64,000 nt of DNA from UBA7239 sp964509075. GTDB lineage: Bacteria; Pseudomonadota; Gammaproteobacteria; Pseudomonadales; UBA7239. Below, one piece after another: positions 60,518 through 64,000 of the stretch. Position 1 is the stretch's first letter. Each line of letters starts with the position of its first letter. The notes under the pieces were generated by a model. It had not been told where the DNA came from and did not search any database. It was given only the letters and a program-made list of their open reading frames with translations. The stretch spans positions 372,001 to 436,000 of the forward strand of contig CAZDWC010000001.1 of assembly GCA_964509075.1 (NCBI GenBank), given 5' to 3'. A program made the position numbers and the translations under genes.

Positions 60518-61483
60518 ATGACCTTGTTTGCAGACAACAGCCAGAGCATCGGCGGCACGCCGCTAGTCAAGCTCAATCGCATTACAACTCACACCATTTA
60601 TGCAAAAGTTGAGAGTCGCAACCCGGCCGGTTCGGTGAAATGCCGCATCGGCGCCAACATGATTGCCGATGCCGAACAGCGCGGTGTGCTGAAATCGGGC
60701 ATGGAACTGGTTGAGCCCACCAGTGGTAACACCGGCATTGCACTTGCATTTGTCGCGGCGGCCAAAGGCTATGGCGTCACGCTGACCATGCCGTCCAGTA
60801 TGAGTCTGGAGCGCCGGCAAATTCTGAAAGCGCTGGGCGCTAACCTTGTGCTGACCGAGCCGGCGAAGGGAATGAATGGTGCCATCGCCAAGGCGCGTGA
60901 AATTGTTGAGAGCAATCCTGCAAAATATTTGCTGTTGCAGCAGTTCGAGAATGCTGCCAATCCCCAGGCGCATGAAAAAACTACCGGCCCGGAAATCTGG
61001 CGCGATACCGAAGGCCGGATTGATATTCTGGTCAGTGGCGTAGGCACTGGCGGCACCATTTCCGGTATTTCCCGTTACATCAAACAGGTGCAGGGCAAGG
61101 CAATAACGGCTGTTGCCGTGGAGCCGGAATCTTCCTACATGATCCGCGCAGCGAAGGAAGGAAAAGAGCCGCAACACGCACCGCACAAGATCCAGGGTAT
61201 TGGTGCAGGCTTTCTTCCTAAAACATTGGATATGGCGATGGTGGACGCAGTGGAGGCAGTCAGCAATGAAGATGCTATGGCATGGGCGCATCGATTGATG
61301 AAAGAAGAGGGAATTCTTGCCGGTATTTCCAGCGGTGCGGCTATGGCAGCAGCGGCACGCGTCGCTGAGAGGCCAGAAAATGCAGGCAAAACGATTGTGG
61401 TGATTTTGCCGGATTCTGCCGAACGTTATTTGTCATCGCCGTTGTTTGAAAACATGTTTGGCGAAATGGAAAAAAACCAGTAA
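60518..61483 (+). CDS. cysK: Cysteine synthase A
   Basis: A 321-residue PLP enzyme, O-acetylserine sulfhydrylase. The PLP lysine is K41 in NPAGSVKCRIGANM. The substrate loop is PTSGNTGIALAFVAA and the phosphate loop is GVGTGGTISGISRYI. It also has GPHKIQGIGAGF-type sequence (HKIQGIGAGFLP) and the C-terminal VVILPDSAERYLS. The sequence follows CysK more closely than CysM. GGAGG lies 5 bases before the ATG. A strong bidirectional terminator follows. Confidence 0.96.
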   Translation: MTLFADNSQSIGGTPLVKLNRITTHTIYAKVESRNPAGSVKCRIGANMIADAEQRGVLKSGMELVEPTSGNTGIALAFVAAAKGYGVTLTMPSSMSLERRQILKALGANLVLTEPAKGMNGAIAKAREIVESNPAKYLLLQQFENAANPQAHEKTTGPEIWRDTEGRIDILVSGVGTGGTISGISRYIKQVQGKAITAVAVEPESSYMIRAAKEGKEPQHAPHKIQGIGAGFLPKTLDMAMVDAVEAVSNEDAMAWAHRLMKEEGILAGISSGAAMAAAARVAERPENAGKTIVVILPDSAERYLSSPLFENMFGEMEKNQ

Positions 61484-61501
61484 GGCTGTAGATGGTGCTT
61501 T

Positions 61502-61533
61502 AAAAAAACGGGAGGCAGAGCCTCCCGTTTTTC
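61502..61533. terminator. Bidirectional terminator between cysK and the glycine-zipper gene
   Basis: AAACGGGAGGC / GCCTCCCGTTT (61506-61516 / 61520-61530) is an 11-base perfect stem with loop AGA, with A-run and T-run flanks on the two sides. Confidence 0.9.
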
Positions 61534-61545
61534 TCAGTGCCGAAC

Positions 61546-62031
61546 TTAATCGTGTTCGCGATGTTTGCGTTTTTTATGGCCGCGGTGCAGGCCGTTATCG
61601 TGATCGTTGTAGCGGTCGCCGCCATAATTGCCGCCACTGCGGCGGTTGTCGCCATCCTTGTTGTCGTCGCCCATGTTGCTGCCTACTGCGCCGCCCACTG
61701 CGCCACCCAGCGCTGCGCCCACTACTTCGCCTGTGCTGCCACCCAGAGCCTTGCCAGCTACAGCACCGCCCACTGCGCCCAAGCCGCCACCGATGGCGGC
61801 CTCTGTTTTGTTGCCCTTGTTGGCAGTCGCGGCACCGCCTGCTGCACCACCCACGGCCGCGCCGATCAAGCCACCACTGGAGCCGCCCAGTTGCTTGCCT
61901 ACTGCAACGCCCGCTGCGCCACCGGCGGCACCGCCCACGGCAGAACGCACTGTGTCATCGGCCATGGCAGGTACGGCTGCCAAGGTGGTGGCCAGTATCA
62001 GATAGCGTGAAGTTGTGGAAAAGCTTTTCAT
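61546..62031 (-). CDS. Secreted glycine-zipper protein
   Basis: A 161-residue protein with a signal peptide (MKSFSTTSRYLILATTLAAVPAMA). The region of about residues 32-120 is built of glycine-zipper repeats such as AVGGAAGGAAGVAVGKQLGG and GLGAVGGAVAGKALGG, which can pack as membrane-associated helices. The tail from about 121 is polar and ends in a Gly/Asp stretch and then HRGHKKRKHREHD, a basic, histidine-bearing end. ATG at 62031 is chosen because AGGAG lies 7 bases upstream. It is probably an outer-membrane-associated or surface protein; function unknown. Confidence 0.85.
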   Translation of the reverse strand: MKSFSTTSRYLILATTLAAVPAMADDTVRSAVGGAAGGAAGVAVGKQLGGSSGGLIGAAVGGAAGGAATANKGNKTEAAIGGGLGAVGGAVAGKALGGSTGEVVGAALGGAVGGAVGSNMGDDNKDGDNRRSGGNYGGDRYNDHDNGLHRGHKKRKHREHD

Positions 62032-62288
62032 GTGTTGTCTCCTGGTTGGCAACGAAGATGTTCAACTAACGCTGGCCAGTATGGTTCATACGGGCAGTCG
62101 TCGTCGAGTGCCGAGGCTCTGCAGCGTGATGTGCTTCACAGTGCGCCACGCCATAGGCTCTATTCAGACAAAGTGATTGCCGGAATGTTTCTGGCCAAAA
62201 ACCCTTTTGGATGAAGTGGTTGCAATACCTTCTTCATGTGCTGTCTGCTAAAATGGCCGTCTGTTTTTCCCTTTCCCAGGCTGGCGCC

Positions 62289-63647
62289 ATGTCGCAGACG
62301 CTCGACAAACAGCAGACGCAGCTCAAGCTGGACCAGCTCAATGATGCGCTGTCCAGCGGCACGTTCCTGCAAGTGCGGCGCATGCTCAACAGCCTGTCGG
62401 CGCCCAATATTGCGACGCTGCTGGAATCCAGCCCGCCCAAGAATCGCAGTGTTATCTGGCAGCTGGTCGACAAGGATCGCGAGGGTGAAATCTTTCCCTG
62501 GCTCAATGACGAGATCCAGAGCCAGTTCCTCAAGCACATGGACCCGGATCGTCTGGCGGAACTGACGGACGATCTCGATGATGACGACATCGCCGATATT
62601 CTCCAGCACTTGCCGGATGCTGTGATCGAGGAAGTACTGGCCTCGATGAGTGAACAGGATCGCCAGCGCGTCGAGCAGATGCTGCAACATGACGAGGATA
62701 CTGCCGGTGGTCTGATGAACACCGACACCATCACCATCCATCCGCGGGTGACGCTGGATGTGGTGTTGCGCTACCTGCGCATGCACAAGGAATTGCCGCC
62801 AACGACGGATTGCGTGTTTGTCGTCAACAACGAAGATCAGCTGGTCGGCTTGTTGCCCATCGCCAAGATTCTTACCACCGATCCGGCAGTTTCGGTGCGT
62901 GAGGTTATGATCACCGACGTGCAACCGATTCCTTCGGCGATGCCGGCGAGCGAAGTGGCGCAGTTGTTTGAACGTTACGACTGGATCACGGCGCCGGTGG
63001 TCGATGAAAACGGCAAGCTGCTCGGCCGTATCACGGTTGACGATGTCATCGACGTCATCATCGACGAAGCCGATCACTCGTTGATGAGCATGGCGGGTCT
63101 GACCGAAGAGGAAGACGTTTTTGCGCCGACGCTAAAGGTAGTGCCGCTGCGCAGTGTGTGGCTGGGTATCAATCTGGTTACGGCCTTCATGGCTTCCTGG
63201 GTGGTCGGGCAGTTCGAAGGCACGATCCAGAAAGTGGTGGCCTTGGCGGTATTGATGCCGATTGTGGCGGGCATGGGCGGCGTCGCCGGTACGCAAACCC
63301 TTACCATTGTCATTCGCGGTCTGGCACTGGGGCAGATCACTCGCCACAACTCGCGCTGGCTGCTGGGCCGGGAATGTCTGGTCGGTTTGGTCAATGGCAT
63401 GGGCTGGGCCGCAGTGGTGGGTATTGTTTCTGCCTACTGGTTCAGTGATACCAAGCTTGGTTTCGTGATTGGCGCGGCCATGGTGATCAACATGCTGGTC
63501 GCTGCGCTGGCTGGTGCCTTGCTGCCGCTGCTGATGAAGCGCATGAAGATAGATCCGGCGCTGGCGGGCAGTGTGATTCTTACGACCTTTACCGATTGCA
63601 TGGGCTTCTTTGCTTTCCTCGGATTGGCAACCTGGTTTTATCTCTGA
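62289..63647 (+). CDS. mgtE: Magnesium transporter MgtE
   Basis: A 452-residue MgtE. It has the N domain (about residues 20-135, HMDPDRLAELTDDLDDDDIA), two CBS domains (about 140-260) that sense cytosolic magnesium, and a five-helix channel (about 280-450). The channel contains GGVAGTQTLTIVIRGLALG and TTFTDCMGFFAFLGLATWF, with the ion-selecting acidic residue. ATG at 62289 gives the family start; a longer frame from 62211 is unconserved. TAAAAT at 62249-62254 could be its -10 element; no clear -35 was found. No Mg riboswitch is visible upstream. Confidence 0.95.
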   Translation: MSQTLDKQQTQLKLDQLNDALSSGTFLQVRRMLNSLSAPNIATLLESSPPKNRSVIWQLVDKDREGEIFPWLNDEIQSQFLKHMDPDRLAELTDDLDDDDIADILQHLPDAVIEEVLASMSEQDRQRVEQMLQHDEDTAGGLMNTDTITIHPRVTLDVVLRYLRMHKELPPTTDCVFVVNNEDQLVGLLPIAKILTTDPAVSVREVMITDVQPIPSAMPASEVAQLFERYDWITAPVVDENGKLLGRITVDDVIDVIIDEADHSLMSMAGLTEEEDVFAPTLKVVPLRSVWLGINLVTAFMASWVVGQFEGTIQKVVALAVLMPIVAGMGGVAGTQTLTIVIRGLALGQITRHNSRWLLGRECLVGLVNGMGWAAVVGIVSAYWFSDTKLGFVIGAAMVINMLVAALAGALLPLLMKRMKIDPALAGSVILTTFTDCMGFFAFLGLATWFYL

Positions 63648-63683
63648 CGGTCTCCATGCTCGGGATTTGCCCGGTCTTTGCGC

Positions 63684-63689
63684 TACAAT
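63684..63689 (+). promoter_or_regulatory. Possible -10 element of the prfB promoter
   Basis: TACAAT followed by a GCGCGCC discriminator lies 33 bases before the prfB start. No convincing -35 hexamer was found at 16-18 bases upstream, so this is tentative. Confidence 0.35.
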
Positions 63690-63722
63690 GCGCGCCTTCC
63701 GTTTTTTGGTTCGTCGACTCCC

Positions 63723-64000
63723 ATGCTGGAAATCAATCCGCTTCTCAATTTGATCAAAGACCTTCGCCAGCGCTCCGATGCGCTGAGGGGGTATCTTTGA
63801 CTACGCTACCAAGAAAGACCGCCTGACCGAAGTCGAGTTGGAACTCGGCGATCCCAAAGTCTGGGACAAACCGGAACGCGCGCAGGAACTGGGGCGCGAG
63901 CGCGCCGCGCTGGAAGCAGTGGTCGGCACGCTGGATACCATGGAAGCTGGGCTCAATGATGTGGCGGACTTGCTGGAAATGGCTGCCGCAGAAGACGACA
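63723..64000 (+). CDS. prfB: Peptide chain release factor 2, N-terminal part with programmed +1 frameshift
   Basis: The first 25 codons read MLEINPLLNLIKDLRQRSD followed by ALRGYL and an in-frame TGA at 63798-63800. The sequence AGGGGGTATCTTTGAC is the classical RF2 frameshift signal: an internal Shine-Dalgarno element (AGGGGG) sits at the right distance before CTT-TGA. A shift at 63797/63799 restores the frame DYATKKDRLTEVELELG, which continues to the window edge. RF2 reads UGA, so low RF2 favours the shift, giving autoregulation. The gene is cut by the right edge. The coding parts are 63723-63797 and 63799 onward. Confidence 0.96.

Noticed and set aside
61446..62069. Plus-strand ORFs opposite the glycine-zipper gene, including a Pro/Ala-rich one
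   Set aside because: They arise from the GC-rich repeat of the zipper gene; the minus-strand product has a signal peptide and ribosome site.
62100..62288. Search for a magnesium riboswitch ahead of mgtE
   Set aside because: Only a short leader with no recognisable M-box elements is present.
62160..63077. A 305-codon minus-strand ORF opposite mgtE
   Set aside because: Shadow of the MgtE frame; no protein-like motifs of its own.

Overview
The window looks like the chromosome of an aerobic, free-living gammaproteobacterium, probably from the Cellvibrionales/Pseudomonadales (marine OMG-like) neighbourhood. Supporting points are a complete isc operon in E. coli order, the ftsH-folP-glmM-tpiA-secG-tRNA-Leu block, guaBA, an RF2 gene with the classical programmed frameshift, and a PAS-type sensor kinase beside an alcohol dehydrogenase of the AlkJ/choline dehydrogenase type. 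The lineage is inferred from gene content; no 16S or other marker is present. No insertion sequence, prophage, CRISPR array or replication origin was seen. About 58 protein genes and two tRNA genes (Leu-GAG, Ser-GGA) are supported.

Layout. 1-2.7 kb: an MFS transporter cut by the left edge, rubredoxin, a small secreted protein and methylthioribose-1-phosphate isomerase. 2.7-8.4 kb: iscRSUA-hscBA-fdx-iscX on the minus strand, with a good promoter overlapping a likely IscR site. 8.7-18.9 kb: an accessory locus of a secreted YCF48/BNR propeller protein, an MMPL/RND exporter, a GMC alcohol dehydrogenase, a hybrid sensor kinase, a LuxR-type response regulator and a DUF1302 outer-membrane protein. 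19-22 kb: guaA and guaB. 22.4-24 kb: small proteins, including two tandem secreted peptides with the same mirror-symmetric six-cysteine pattern, and a coiled-coil membrane protein. 24.1-28.7 kb: an SDR and a three-gene polysaccharide O-acylation cassette (acyltransferase-3, MBOAT, AlgX/SGNH-like). 28.7-37.3 kb: xseA, tRNA-Leu, secG, tpiA, glmM, folP, ftsH and rlmE, interrupted by a peroxiredoxin on the other strand.

37.4-46.7 kb: bolA, several uncharacterised envelope proteins, a nitroreductase, tRNA-Ser, a secreted pentapeptide-repeat protein, a truncated haemoglobin, a P-type cation ATPase and an SDR. 47-50.4 kb: one large secreted protein with thrombospondin type-3 calcium repeats and delta-60 repeats. 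50.5-56 kb: a one-carbon module (MetV-like, MetF-like and MetH-activation-like proteins, PurU), then an SDR, an acidic protein, a PF13769 protein and YicC. 56-59.3 kb: a CHASE2 adenylate cyclase, SH3 protein and M48 peptidase operon. 59.4-64 kb: a DUF2066 protein, cysK, a glycine-zipper protein, mgtE and the start of prfB.

Most of the window is housekeeping. The parts most likely to hold undescribed biology are the exporter/dehydrogenase/kinase locus (8.7-18.9 kb), the paired cysteine peptides (22.7-23.1 kb), the acetogen-style folate module in what looks like an aerobe (50.5-53.6 kb), the pentapeptide-repeat protein (41.6-42.7 kb) and the CHASE2 cyclase operon.
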